In this document: one piece after another, positions 42,972-52,803 of the stretch
How positions within the stretch are numbered: the first letter of the stretch is position 1
How the letters are laid out: every line of letters starts with the position of its first letter
From: Anabaena sp. WA102
GTDB lineage: Bacteria > Cyanobacteriota > Cyanobacteriia > Cyanobacteriales > Nostocaceae
Direction of reading: 5' to 3'
Length of the DNA stretch: 64,000 nt
Assembly: GCF_001277295.1 (NCBI RefSeq)
Contig: NZ_CP011456.1
Span: 4,964,001-5,028,000 of the forward strand
Program-made: the position numbers and the translations under genes
The notes under the pieces: generated by a model
Told to the model about the DNA's origin: nothing
What the model saw: only the letters and a program-made list of their open reading frames with translations
The model's database searches: none

Positions 42972-44246
42972 ATGAGCAGGATGAATGACGAATTTTATAA
43001 ACAGGGATTAGAAAAAGCTAAACAACAAGATTATACTGGTGCGATAGGAGAATTTACCGCTGCTATCCAACAAAATCCTGGGTTTAGTAAAGCATATATT
43101 CAACGGGGTCTAGCATATTATGATTCAGGGGCAATTATGCAAGCTGTTTATGATTATACTGAAGCTATAAAACTGGATAAATATAGTCGAGAAGCCTGTT
43201 ATTTTCGGGCTTTAGCTAGATTGGCATTAAAAAATCTTCCTGGTGCTTTGGAGGATGTAGAAAGGGCAATTTGGCTGGATTCTGATGATGCTGCTGCTTA
43301 TGATTTACGGGGGATTGTCCGACGTAAACAGGGACATATTCAAGATGCGATCGCTAATTTCAAGAAAGCAGCTAAATTATATCTAGAACAAAAAGATAAG
43401 GAAAAATGTCAAAGTTGTTTGCAAAAAATTAAACAATTACAACCACCTCAAAAGCCAGAACAACAAATAAATAAGTCTGTAACTGTATCTATTACCTCTA
43501 CCAATCAATATTTTCAGCAATTATTAACAAAGGCAGAACAGGGAGAAACTAGAGAAGCTATTGCTGATTTAAACTGGGTATTAAAAGTTGATCCTAAAGA
43601 TGCTCAAGCCTATTGCTGTCGCGGCGTAGTTCAGTGTAAACTTGGTAATTATCGAGAAGCAATTACTGACTTTAATCAAGCACTAAAACTGGATTTTCAA
43701 GATGCCATTGTTTATCGTAACCGAGGAAAAGCCCGTTGCCAAATTGGTGATTATCAGGGTGCATTATCGGATTTAAACCAAGCCTTAAAAATGCAGCCTG
43801 AAGATCCTTTAGTTTATGTTGCTAGAGGTAATATTTATCGAGAAATGGGTAATTGTTTGAATGCAATTCAAGATTATAGTCAAGCACTGCACATAAATCA
43901 TGATTACGCTCCAGCTTACTATAATCGTGGTCTTGCCTATACATTGTTAGAAGAAATACAAAATGCTGTAGCCGATTATCAAAAAGCAGCGAGTATTTAT
44001 TGTGAACAAGAAGACTGGGAAAATTATCAACAGGTATTAAATAGGTTACAAAAAATCCAAATGTCCCAACCCGTAATTAATAATCAAAAATATGAAGTTT
44101 TACGTCAGCGACTGTTGCGGTTAGTGGGGGGACAATGGGAAATCGCCAAAGGCTTGATTCAACAACAAGAATATCATTATCCGGGAATGTCAGATGATTG
44201 GTATTTACAAAGAGTCATTGATCAATTAGAGCGCGATCGCAATTAG
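42972..44246 (+). CDS. TPR-repeat protein
   Basis: 424 residues; a start at 42981 (MNDEFYKQG) is equally possible. Two blocks of tetratricopeptide repeats, about 8-150 and 180-350, with repeated A.Y..RG......G....A..D...A text (YCCRGVVQCKLGNYREAITD, YRNRGKARCQIGDYQGALSD). No signal peptide or catalytic domain. TPR arrays mediate protein-protein contacts; partner unknown. Confidence 0.85.
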   Translation: MSRMNDEFYKQGLEKAKQQDYTGAIGEFTAAIQQNPGFSKAYIQRGLAYYDSGAIMQAVYDYTEAIKLDKYSREACYFRALARLALKNLPGALEDVERAIWLDSDDAAAYDLRGIVRRKQGHIQDAIANFKKAAKLYLEQKDKEKCQSCLQKIKQLQPPQKPEQQINKSVTVSITSTNQYFQQLLTKAEQGETREAIADLNWVLKVDPKDAQAYCCRGVVQCKLGNYREAITDFNQALKLDFQDAIVYRNRGKARCQIGDYQGALSDLNQALKMQPEDPLVYVARGNIYREMGNCLNAIQDYSQALHINHDYAPAYYNRGLAYTLLEEIQNAVADYQKAASIYCEQEDWENYQQVLNRLQKIQMSQPVINNQKYEVLRQRLLRLVGGQWEIAKGLIQQQEYHYPGMSDDWYLQRVIDQLERDRN

Positions 44247-44537
44247 AAGATATACTATCCAAATACCCAATTTATTAGATAATTTGGGTATCTACAGTTT
44301 ATGATTATACATTAATTTGGATAATTTGTATACAATTTTTATTTTAAAAACAAAGTATAGATAAAGATTTTATGAAAGATTCTCCTTGAGTATGGCAGGT
44401 TATTATAATTTGTCATACCATTTATTTTTATCAATGCACATCATTAATTAAGTCAAGGGCAATAAATAAATTAAAAAGAGATAATTTTCTACCTCAACCC
44501 TGATTTTCACCAAAAATTCAATAAAGTTTATATAGCC
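44247..44537. other. Non-coding gap between TPR gene and synthetase
   Basis: AT-rich. The only structure I see is the hairpin ATACCCAA...TTGGGTAT at 44271-44292, a possible terminator for the TPR gene without a strong T run. Confidence 0.4.
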
Positions 44538-44682
44538 ATGAATAATATTTACTCCACAATTCCAAATATCTTATTCCAGAAAAAAATTATTTGCAATCGT
44601 CTAATTCCCTCGCCAAAAGGCTTTATAGACTTTCCCAAATTTGAGATTGAACAGTCTATACCTAGCCGATTTGAAAAACAAG

Positions 44683-46095
44683 GGCTCTTGCGTCTCTTTT
44701 ATGGAGAATTAATACTAAAGTGCCAGTTTAATAAACTACGTAATCGGAAATTACTAAAGTTACGAAAGCCATATCCAAGTCTTTTGATTAATTTGAGTTT
44801 ATTATTAATTCCTTCAACAGTACCACTCGTAGTTCTGCCATCAAAATAACCTACGACTTCACCAAACCATCTAATCATTGTTCCTATACTTTTGGGAAAA
44901 TACGAAAGTCCATTATGCATCCAATCTAATAAATTGATTATGCTTTCACCCCAAGACTTAGTAGATTCAAATATGTCTCGAAATTCTTCTTTTAGGGTGT
45001 GCATTTTTGCAAGAATAGGGGAAACTTCTCGCACATTATTTAATCTTTCTTTTTGTTGTTCATTTAAAGAATCTTCGTTTTTTATTAAGCTATATTTGCT
45101 TTTATTTAATCCTGCTAATATTCGGTCTCGCTCTGATTTATTATCTAAAGACGTGGCGGCTCTTTTTTCAGATTTACGCATAGCATCTAATTCATCATTT
45201 ACTTGTTTCATTACGTGAAATCTATCAGCAGTTATATTTGCATTTGGCATTAATTCTTCTACTAAACTTTTATAAGGAGACCAGAGATCCATGCTCACTT
45301 CAACTATTTGTTCAAGTACCTGAGATCCCCATTTGACAATAACTTCGCGTATTTCTTCTATTCTTCTTGACTTCACCAACTCAATTGGTTTACGAGTATC
45401 TAAATCTACTAATACTGCTAAATAATTTCCTTGACCTTTCACCAAAGCAATTTCATCTATACCTAACCTTTTTACCTGACTTAAATTAATGTTTAATAGT
45501 TGTGATACTTGTGCTTTTAACATTGATTCAACTTCTTCATCGCTCAAGTCATTTCTTTTGGCAACACTATGAATATTACTGTTTAATACTTGTTCAACTA
45601 TATCTCTGGCTAATCTTTTAGTATATCCTTTACTTTTATCTACAAAGTTTAGATTTTCACTAAATACTTTTTGACACTTATGACATTTGAATTGGCGACG
45701 ATTTATTTTTAACAATACTGGTTTTTCACTCCAAGATAAATCATGAATCATTCGCCAATGATTTTGATGTATACTATAGGTAGTTTTTTCACAGAATGGA
45801 CAAGTAGAATTATTAACAGCTTTTTCTATTGTTATAATTATTCCTGCCCCTTCGATTTCTTGAAAATCTAACACTTTCATATCTGGGAGATTGAGAATTT
45901 GATCTACAGAAAATTTCATAGCTATCACCAAAACTTTTGTATTTTATAATTATCATTATATCATCATTGCTATCTGAACATATTTAAAATCTTGTAATCT
46001 CTTGCTGGTACTGAAGTCTGAGACTTAATGAATATAAATTTTAGGTACTAAATTTTAGTTATTTGAGTTTCCACCATAAAAGTACCGCAAGAGCC
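44683..46095 (-). mobile_element. ISL3-family insertion sequence (1413 bases)
   Basis: Inverted ends GGCTCTTGCGTCTCTTTTAT and, on the other strand, GGCTCTTGCGGTACTTTTAT. Flanked by the 8-base duplication AAAACAAG (44675-44682 and 46096-46103), the size normal for ISL3. It contains one transposase gene. Confidence 0.95.
44699..45919 (-). CDS. ISL3-family transposase
   Basis: 406 residues from MKFSVDQILNL; the frame is open four codons further. The N-terminal zinc-binding part has CPFCEKTTYSIH and FKCHKCQKVF. The DDE catalytic domain shows RLGIDEIAL, VSMDLWSPYKSL, ITADRFHVMKQVN and the final GTVEGINNKLKLIKR. It looks intact, so the element may still move. Confidence 0.93.
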   Translation of the reverse strand: MKFSVDQILNLPDMKVLDFQEIEGAGIIITIEKAVNNSTCPFCEKTTYSIHQNHWRMIHDLSWSEKPVLLKINRRQFKCHKCQKVFSENLNFVDKSKGYTKRLARDIVEQVLNSNIHSVAKRNDLSDEEVESMLKAQVSQLLNINLSQVKRLGIDEIALVKGQGNYLAVLVDLDTRKPIELVKSRRIEEIREVIVKWGSQVLEQIVEVSMDLWSPYKSLVEELMPNANITADRFHVMKQVNDELDAMRKSEKRAATSLDNKSERDRILAGLNKSKYSLIKNEDSLNEQQKERLNNVREVSPILAKMHTLKEEFRDIFESTKSWGESIINLLDWMHNGLSYFPKSIGTMIRWFGEVVGYFDGRTTSGTVEGINNKLKLIKRLGYGFRNFSNFRLRSLLNWHFSINSP

Positions 46096-46273
46096 AAAAC
46101 AAGTTGATAAATATCCAGATCATATTGCTATCAAAACCCAGAATCAAACTCTCACTTATGCACAGCTAAATAAAAATGCTAATCGGTTAGCCAATCAAAT
46201 TCTTGAACAACGAGGAAATAAATTAGAAGTAATTGTATTACTACTGGAAAAAGGTGCAGATTTTATTACAAGT

Positions 46274-47965
46274 ATGTTGGGAGTATTGAAAACAGGTAAA
46301 ATCTTTGTTCCTTTAGATCCCACATTTCCTATTGATAGACTAGCTTATATTATTAAAGATGCTCAAGCCGTTGCATTTATTACCAATAATCTCAATTTGG
46401 ATTTGGCGACACAACTCGCTGAAGCTACTATTAATAGTTGTCATTTATTTAATATAGACAATATTGATAACCATAATTCTTGCCAAAATCCCACCATCAA
46501 AATATCACCAGAAGCACCAGCTTATCTAATTTATACTAGTGGCTCAACTGGTCAACCCAAGGGAGTTGTACAGAATCATCGTAATGCTTTGCATTACTGC
46601 ATGAATGACACAAAAACTTTATTAATTAACCATCAAGATCGTGTAGTTTTTCTCTATTCTTGTAGTGCTTTAGGTGGAATATTATGTATTTTCTACACCT
46701 TACTTAATGGTGCGAGTCTCTATTCATTCAATGTCAAAGAACAGGGATTAACTAATTTAGTTAATTGGTTAATTACATCGGAAATTACAATTTATCATTC
46801 ATTTACAACTCTGTTTCGGCATTTTGTAGATACTCTCACTGGTACAGAACAGTTTCCTAAAATTCGCCTAGTTAAATTAGGTGGTGAAGCTACCTTAATT
46901 AGAGATGTCGAAAATTATAAAAAATACTTTTCTTCAGATTGTCTTTTATATGCCAGTTTAGGCGCGACAGAAGCAGGAACTTTCCGTAATTTCATCGTTG
47001 ATAAAGATACGAAAATTGAAAATAGCATCGTACCTATTGGTTATGCAGTTGAAGATATGGAAGTTGTGCTATTAGATGAAGCAGGAGTAGAAGTTAAAAA
47101 CGGCAATATTGGAGAAATTACCCTCAAAAGTGAATATTTAGCTTTAGGTTATTGGCAAAAACCAGAATTAACGCAAGCTGTATTTTTACCCGATATTCAA
47201 AATAGCCAAAAAAGAATTTATCGCACAGGTGATTTAGGCTGTATTCAAGCAGATGGTTGTTTAATTCATAAAGGAAGAAAAGACTTTCAGGTAAAAATCC
47301 GAGGCTTCCGCATTGAAGTTGCAGAAATTGAAATGGAATTGCTGAAAATTAGCAACATTAAAGAAGCTGTAGTTATAGCTAGTGAAGATAGTCCAGAAGA
47401 TAAACGTCTCATCGCTTATATTGTTCCTCAACAAAAACCAGCACCTACTACTAAAGAAATTCGGCAATATTTACAGAATAAATTACCTGAATATATGCTT
47501 CCTAGTGCCTTTGTGTTTTTAGATGCCTTGCCATTAACACCTAATGGTAAATTAGATAGAAAGGGATTAATAGCATTTAATTTAATTAAGCCAGAATTGA
47601 CAGAAAGTTTTGTTAATGCCCATGATGATATAGAAAGTCAGTTAATAAAACTTTGGCAAGATTTGTTAGGTGTTGAACCTATTGGTGTTCAAGATGATTT
47701 TTTTGAATTGGGTGGAAATTCTTTATTAGCAGTCCGGTTATTTGCGGATATAGAACGTAAATTTGCCAAGAAACTGCCTTTGGCGGCTTTGTTTCCCACA
47801 GCGACAATAGCAGCGATATCTCAAATTATCCACCAAGAACCAGGTTTAGAAAATACCCCCAAAGTTAATTATTCATCTTTAGTAGAAATTCAACCCCAAG
47901 GTACAAAACCACCTTTATTTATGATTCATCCCTTGGGGGAGAAATATTATGTTATCGGGATTTAG
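46274..47965 (+). CDS. Adenylation and carrier part of the broken synthetase
   Basis: Open from 46104, with the first ATG at 46274; ends at a frameshift stop. Motifs: A3 YLIYTSGSTGQPKGVVQN, A5 ASLGATEAGTF, A7 YRTGDLG, A8 KIRGFRIEVAEIE, A10 PLTPNGKLDRKG, then the carrier DDFFELGGNSLLAVRLF with the phosphopantetheine Ser. At the A4 position VVFLYSCSALGG has no Asp like that which binds the amino group in amino-acid-activating domains, suggesting a substrate without an alpha-amino group. Confidence 0.85.
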   Translation: MLGVLKTGKIFVPLDPTFPIDRLAYIIKDAQAVAFITNNLNLDLATQLAEATINSCHLFNIDNIDNHNSCQNPTIKISPEAPAYLIYTSGSTGQPKGVVQNHRNALHYCMNDTKTLLINHQDRVVFLYSCSALGGILCIFYTLLNGASLYSFNVKEQGLTNLVNWLITSEITIYHSFTTLFRHFVDTLTGTEQFPKIRLVKLGGEATLIRDVENYKKYFSSDCLLYASLGATEAGTFRNFIVDKDTKIENSIVPIGYAVEDMEVVLLDEAGVEVKNGNIGEITLKSEYLALGYWQKPELTQAVFLPDIQNSQKRIYRTGDLGCIQADGCLIHKGRKDFQVKIRGFRIEVAEIEMELLKISNIKEAVVIASEDSPEDKRLIAYIVPQQKPAPTTKEIRQYLQNKLPEYMLPSAFVFLDALPLTPNGKLDRKGLIAFNLIKPELTESFVNAHDDIESQLIKLWQDLLGVEPIGVQDDFFELGGNSLLAVRLFADIERKFAKKLPLAALFPTATIAAISQIIHQEPGLENTPKVNYSSLVEIQPQGTKPPLFMIHPLGEKYYVIGI

Positions 47966-48036
47966 CAATACATTTAGGGTTAGACCAACCTGTTTATGGA
48001 CTGCGACCCCAGGGAATAGATGGAAAACAGCCTCTT

Positions 48037-48705
48037 TTGCTGCGGGTGGAAGATATGGCTGCAAAGTATCTGCGAGAAATGCAGACTATTCAACCTCAAG
48101 GACCCTATTTTGTAGGGGGATATTCCTTTGGGGGTATCGTCGCCTATGAAATAGCCCAACAAATTCGCAGCCAAGGTCAAGAAATCGCTCTTTTAGCGAT
48201 GTTAGATACCTGTCGTCCTGGTTATGAACGACGGTTATCATTTAAGAGGCGAATTTTGCTGCATATCAATAATATCTTTCGACGTGGACATAAATATATT
48301 GCTCACAAAGCTAAGGGTTGGTACAAACAATTTCATTACAATACTAAACAAGTTTGCAATCATTACTTTCCGACTGGTTCTCATGTCATTCTCCCTGAAG
48401 ATAAAAAGTATTTAGAAATATCAAATGCTCATAAACAAGCTTTGAATACCTATGTATTTCGACCTTATGCAGGGAAACTAACTCTTTTCCGCACGAGAGA
48501 TGAAAATCGAACTGAGGCTATAGGTTTAGAATATGATTCCCATTTTGGTTGGGGTGAGATAGTTATGGGTGATTTAGATATTAAGTATATTCCTGGTTCT
48601 CATCTTTCTCTTCTCAATGAACCGAATGTGAGAGTATTGGCAAAACAAGTTAAAATTTGTCTAGAGAAAGCTCAGAACGTAACGTATACTGCAAACGGTT
48701 CATAG
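48037..48705 (+). CDS. Thioesterase part of the broken synthetase
   Basis: The first ATG in this frame is at 48037, but similarity starts earlier, near 47940 (GGEILCYRDLAIHLGLDQPV), so this is the C-terminal domain separated by the frameshift. GGYSFGGIVAYEIAQQIRSQ holds the nucleophile Ser; SHLSLLNEPNVRVLA near the end holds a likely catalytic His. It would release the product from the carrier domain. Confidence 0.8.
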   Translation: MLRVEDMAAKYLREMQTIQPQGPYFVGGYSFGGIVAYEIAQQIRSQGQEIALLAMLDTCRPGYERRLSFKRRILLHINNIFRRGHKYIAHKAKGWYKQFHYNTKQVCNHYFPTGSHVILPEDKKYLEISNAHKQALNTYVFRPYAGKLTLFRTRDENRTEAIGLEYDSHFGWGEIVMGDLDIKYIPGSHLSLLNEPNVRVLAKQVKICLEKAQNVTYTANGS

Positions 48706-48856
48706 TTTAACCAAATATGAAACCCCTCTGGTAAACCTCTCCTTTGCACCTCTCCCTAACCCTCTCCTAAGAGGAGAGGGAAAAGGAATAATATTTAATA
48801 CTGGAGAGGCTTTGAACCTTGTTCTTTGTATGATAAAAAAGTCCAGCTTCTAGCCG
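48688..48856. repeat. Dispersed repeat, second copy of 780-897
   Basis: Shares CTGCAAACGGTTCAT, AAATATGAAACCCCTCT, TGGAGAGGCTTTGAAC and AAAAAGTCCA with the DGR gap. It carries extra CTCTCC and GGAGAGGG text forming a hairpin. Confidence 0.7.
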
Positions 48857-49015
48857 TTATAATCGAATGGCGCTTTCCCCCGAAATATTGAGCGACACAT
48901 TTCCATTGTTCACCACAAACCGCACACTCCTGAAAATGTTACCCAAATAAGATAAAATTCCTATATAGAATAGAAAACAGACTTGATATACATTACTAAC
49001 TAAGCGTAATTCCCA

Positions 49016-50377
49016 ATGACCACTAACCGCCATTACCACATTATCACCTTCGGTTGCCAAATGAATAAGGCAGACTCTGAACGCATGGCTGGTATTTTAG
49101 AAGACATGGGCTTTGAGTGGTCAGATGACCCAAACCAAGCAGATGTAATTCTTTACAATACCTGCACCATTCGGGATAATGCGGAACAAAAAGTATATTC
49201 TTATTTAGGTAGACAAGCCAAACGGAAGCAGGAACAACCTGATTTAACTTTGATTGTTGCTGGTTGTGTTGCCCAACAAGAAGGTGAAGCTTTGCTGCGT
49301 CGTGTGCCAGAATTGGATTTGGTGATGGGACCCCAACACGCTAACCGTCTTAAAGATTTGCTAGAGTCGGTTTTTGCTGGTAATCAAGTTGTCGCTACGG
49401 AAGAAGTTCATATTTTTGAAGATATCACCCAGCCGCGTCGGGATAGTCAGGTAACTGCTTGGGTAAATATTATTTATGGTTGTAACGAACGTTGTACTTA
49501 TTGCGTTGTCCCTAATGTGCGCGGTGTGGAACAGTCTCGGACACCAGAAGCGGTTCGGGCGGAAATCGAACAGTTAGCAAAACAAGGATATAAAGAAATT
49601 ACTCTCCTGGGTCAAAATATTGATGCTTACGGACGGGATTTACCTGGTTCTACCGCCGAAGGTCGTCACCTGCACACATTGACAGATTTACTTTATTATG
49701 TCCATGATGTACCGGGTATTGAACGCATAAGATTTGCTACCAGTCATCCGCGTTATTTTACGGAAAGATTAATTAAAGCCTGTGCAGATTTGCCCAAAGT
49801 CTGCGAACATTTTCACATTCCTTTTCAATCTGGGGATAATGAGCTTTTAAAAGCTATGTCACGGGGCTATACTCAGGAAAAATATCGCCGGATTATTGAT
49901 ACTATTAGAGGGTATATGCCGGATGCGTCAATTAGTGCTGATGCGATTGTGGGTTTTCCTGGTGAGACAGAAACACAGTTTGAAAATACTTTGCAATTAG
50001 TGGCAGATATCGGGTTTGATTTAGTGAATACTGCGGCTTATTCACCTCGTCCTGGTACACCTGCGGCTTTGTGGGATAATCAACTGAGTGAGGAAGTTAA
50101 AAGCGATCGCTTGCAAAGATTGAACCATTTAGTTAATATCAAAGCAGCAGAGCGATCGCAACGTTACTTTGGTCGGATTGAAGAAGTATTAGTAGAAGCT
50201 CAAAATACCAAAGACACAAACCAGGTTATGGGAAGAACTGGGGGAAATCGTCTCACATTCTTTACTGGTGATATTAATCGCCTCAAAGGGCAAATCGTCA
50301 AAGTTAAAATTACCGAAGTTCGTGCTTTTAGTTTAACAGGAGCAGCATTAGAAGTTCGTCAACCAGTTACAGTTTAA
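49016..50377 (+). CDS. miaB: tRNA 2-methylthio-N6-isopentenyladenosine methylthiotransferase
   Basis: 453-residue radical-SAM enzyme that adds a methylthio group to A37 of tRNAs. The N-terminal domain has TFGCQMNKADSE and the NTCTIRD and AGCVAQQ cysteines; the radical-SAM CxxxCxxC is in YGCNERCTYCVVP; the C-terminal TRAM domain ends LKGQIVKVKITEVRAFSLTG. Single gene. Confidence 0.96.
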   Translation: MTTNRHYHIITFGCQMNKADSERMAGILEDMGFEWSDDPNQADVILYNTCTIRDNAEQKVYSYLGRQAKRKQEQPDLTLIVAGCVAQQEGEALLRRVPELDLVMGPQHANRLKDLLESVFAGNQVVATEEVHIFEDITQPRRDSQVTAWVNIIYGCNERCTYCVVPNVRGVEQSRTPEAVRAEIEQLAKQGYKEITLLGQNIDAYGRDLPGSTAEGRHLHTLTDLLYYVHDVPGIERIRFATSHPRYFTERLIKACADLPKVCEHFHIPFQSGDNELLKAMSRGYTQEKYRRIIDTIRGYMPDASISADAIVGFPGETETQFENTLQLVADIGFDLVNTAAYSPRPGTPAALWDNQLSEEVKSDRLQRLNHLVNIKAAERSQRYFGRIEEVLVEAQNTKDTNQVMGRTGGNRLTFFTGDINRLKGQIVKVKITEVRAFSLTGAALEVRQPVTV

Positions 50378-50420
50378 CAAAATACAGGAGTATAGCTGAC
50401 ACCATACTCTCTGTCTTGCA

Positions 50421-50495
50421 AGGTTTTGGCTTATGGTGTCTCAACATAGGTGCATTTGTCTTTGTCGGATTTGGAAAATTGAGGATATCCAGATG
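50421..50495. repeat. Dispersed repeat, inverted copy of 11922-12000
   Basis: AGGTTTTGGCTTATGGTGTCTC, TAGGTGCATTTGTC and GGAAAATTGAGGATATCC match the other copy in reverse complement. Confidence 0.7.
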
Positions 50496-50581
50496 GCTGA
50501 AACTGTTCCCAGTTAAGATTTCTCTGTCCTCACAGACAATTTCTATAGACTACACCATGCTTCGCTATCAGCAAACCCTAT

Positions 50582-50823
50582 GTAGGGTTTTAGCAGTGCT
50601 TAATGGTGTCAACTTAACGTAAAACCCATAGCCCGTCTGGGAATTAATTCCCAGTCTAATAGCGAAAGTCATCTAAAGATGACTAATAATTGTCTAAACC
50701 TTCAGTTTACTTTAGTAAACTTTAGCTATTAGCCCGGAAATTCATTTCTGGGCGGGTGTGAAAACAAACAGATAAGCCATTTCTAACTTAAGTTGACACC
50801 TATGAGCAGTGCTAAACCCCTAC
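50582..50823. mobile_element. MITE with GTAGGG...GGTGTCAACTTAA ends and a foreign core
   Basis: Ends GTAGGGTTTTAGCAGTGCTT then GGTGTCAACTTAA, and TTAAGTTGACACC then GCAGTGCTAAACCCCTAC. They match the inner ends of 6942-7176. The core (50628-50756) is instead a paired-hairpin repeat of the 33326 type (AGTCATCTAAAGATGACT and AGTTTACTTTAGTAAACT). Confidence 0.75.
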
Positions 50824-50957
50824 CGATAAGTAGGTGGGCGGAGGAAAATCAAAATATATTTCGTTTTTTGAAATGGCTAAAACTCAACGACAATAACCCA
50901 TCGAGGTGAATTTACATATCGTTACACATTTTGGTTATTTCACGTCCACCTACTTAG

Positions 50958-51545
50958 TTAAAAAGCTTTTACTCCTGACTCCTCTTTTAATTGTACTGTC
51001 AGTTTTTCCTGATTGCGTCTGCGGATTTTGGCGTAGAGTTGAATACTCACAGCCATGAAAATCACCAAACCAAAAATTAACCAAGCGGTGAGGTCTGTAG
51101 GTAAGTTATTCTTAAATGTCGCCAACATCACAATTACGACTAATAAAAGCGTCGGTGCTTCGTTTAAGGCGCGTAAACTTTGACCAGTCCATTTACATTC
51201 ATTCGCTGCTAACTGCTTCATTAATTTAGCGCAGTAAACATGATAGCCAATTAAGACCGCTACAAATCCTAACTTGTAATGTAGCCAGGGTTCTTTTAAC
51301 AGTTCCATGTTGGTAGATAAAATACCAATAGCCATTGCTACTGTCACAAACAGTCCCGGAGTAGTAATAATGTCGTAAAGACGCTTTTCCATGATTTGAT
51401 ACTGGTTCTTCAGTATCGTTCTTGCTGGTTCTGGTTCAAGGTTAGCTTCAACATGGTAGATAAACAACCGCACTAGGTAGAATAACCCCGCAAACCAAAC
51501 CACAAAGCCAACAATATGAAATGCTTTAAACCAAGAATACGCCAT
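50958..51545 (-). CDS. hemJ: Protoporphyrinogen IX oxidase HemJ
   Basis: 195-residue membrane protein with about four helices. SWFKAFHIVGFVVWFAGLFY holds the conserved His; RLYDIITTPGLFVTVAMAIG and WLHYKLGFVAVLIGYHVYCA complete the HemJ signature. It oxidises protoporphyrinogen IX on the heme and chlorophyll route and is the usual form in cyanobacteria. Confidence 0.93.
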   Translation of the reverse strand: MAYSWFKAFHIVGFVVWFAGLFYLVRLFIYHVEANLEPEPARTILKNQYQIMEKRLYDIITTPGLFVTVAMAIGILSTNMELLKEPWLHYKLGFVAVLIGYHVYCAKLMKQLAANECKWTGQSLRALNEAPTLLLVVIVMLATFKNNLPTDLTAWLIFGLVIFMAVSIQLYAKIRRRNQEKLTVQLKEESGVKAF

Positions 51546-51666
51546 GAATTTTAACCTACCTTTATCAATTTACAAATGATTGCATCTACTCTCATTATCA
51601 GGTTAAGATGATTTCGCAGCAAGGATGTGGATAGGTTAAGAAGTGTGAACCGTATATTTGGCATCA

Positions 51667-52803
51667 TCATACTTCATCCCCAACAGCTTCTTCTTCCATA
51701 TTAAACTCAACTCGACTTTGTAAAACTATTTCTTCAATTACTTGAATACCCTTTTGAAATTCTAAACCTTTATTAAAACGAAGTATTAGTTCTGGAATAT
51801 TTATCACTTCCTCTATACATTCCATATACTTTTTAATAATAGCTTTGATTTGATATCTTGTCTTTGCTTGTTCCTCAATCTTATTGAGTAAATATTCGAC
51901 TTCTTCCTCAGTTTTGATTACAAAAGTAACTGGATATTTTTGTACCTTATCAATATCTAAAAAATATTTTCCCGTATCTAAGGTTTCTGTAACTTGAAAA
52001 AACCTTCCCAGAGGCTTCATGACAAAATCTATCCCACCATCATTTGCATTTGTGCGTCCAGTTTTATACAAAATTAAATGATCAATATTTAATTCATGTT
52101 GCGACCAACCCCAATATATTTTTTGTTCTGCATAATAATGTTTTAAAATCGCATAACTAACAATCTCAAATACTCTAGCATCTATATTTGGTTTTAATAA
52201 ACTTCTAATGAATTCAATTGCTGCTTCAGATGAATGATTTTGAATTTCTATCATTTTTTGACAATAAATCACAAATTCATTGAATGAATTCATTCTTGCT
52301 TGAATATAAGCATCAATAATATCTTTGATGGATTCAGAAATATTAATTACTTGCTCACCAATTTCAATTTTTAAAAGATTTTCATTAATCCAATATCTAT
52401 TTGTTGTTGAATCTCTTATTATTGGTAAATAATCTGAGGTGTGAAAATATTTTTTAAATTCTTCATTTAAACGATGATTCAGAGCATGATTTTGAAGTTT
52501 ATTTCCAAAAGGTAACTCCCTTTGTCGCATTAATAAATTTATATATTGTGCGCCTTCATAATCTTCATAGCCATTCTTAAGATGAAATTTCTTTTGTAAA
52601 TAATCTTCAATCAAAACATATATAGCATAATGATTAGCAAAGCTGGATCTTGATTTTGAACCACGATTTGCAGCTTTAGTTTTAATATTAATATACTGTA
52701 ATAATTGACTACTCCTTAAAATAATATCTCCATATCCAGGAAAGTATTTATTAAGAATATTAATTATTGTTTGCGTAAAATCATGCTGTAGTATTTTCAT
52801 CAA
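51667..52803 (-). CDS. Type II restriction endonuclease (putative)
   Basis: 378 residues with no clear named family. NDGGIDFVMKPLGRFFQVTE fits a PD-(D/E)XK-like site (GGIDF...QVTE). The overlap of its start with the end of the methyltransferase by 23 bases strongly supports an R-M pair. The C-terminal residues are acidic. Specificity is inferred only from the methyltransferase. Confidence 0.7.
   Translation of the reverse strand: MMKILQHDFTQTIINILNKYFPGYGDIILRSSQLLQYINIKTKAANRGSKSRSSFANHYAIYVLIEDYLQKKFHLKNGYEDYEGAQYINLLMRQRELPFGNKLQNHALNHRLNEEFKKYFHTSDYLPIIRDSTTNRYWINENLLKIEIGEQVINISESIKDIIDAYIQARMNSFNEFVIYCQKMIEIQNHSSEAAIEFIRSLLKPNIDARVFEIVSYAILKHYYAEQKIYWGWSQHELNIDHLILYKTGRTNANDGGIDFVMKPLGRFFQVTETLDTGKYFLDIDKVQKYPVTFVIKTEEEVEYLLNKIEEQAKTRYQIKAIIKKYMECIEEVINIPELILRFNKGLEFQKGIQVIEEIVLQSRVEFNMEEEAVGDEV

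Larger units (their letters stand above)
44538..48705 (+). pseudogene. A-T-TE synthetase gene split by an IS and a frameshift
   Basis: The start MNNIYSTIPNILFQ runs to ...SRFEKQ at 44682. The gene resumes at 46104 as VDKYPDHIAIKTQNQTLTYA; removing the IS and one target repeat gives RFEKQVDKYPDHIAI in frame. It then encodes an adenylation domain, a carrier domain and, after a one-base frameshift near 47940, a thioesterase. The reconstructed product is about 915 residues with no condensation domain. Such A-T-TE proteins usually activate aryl or keto acids rather than build peptides. Confidence 0.88.

Noticed and set aside
44538..44849. 103-residue plus-strand protein
   Set aside because: Only the part up to 44682 belongs to a gene (the synthetase start). 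The rest is antisense to the transposase.
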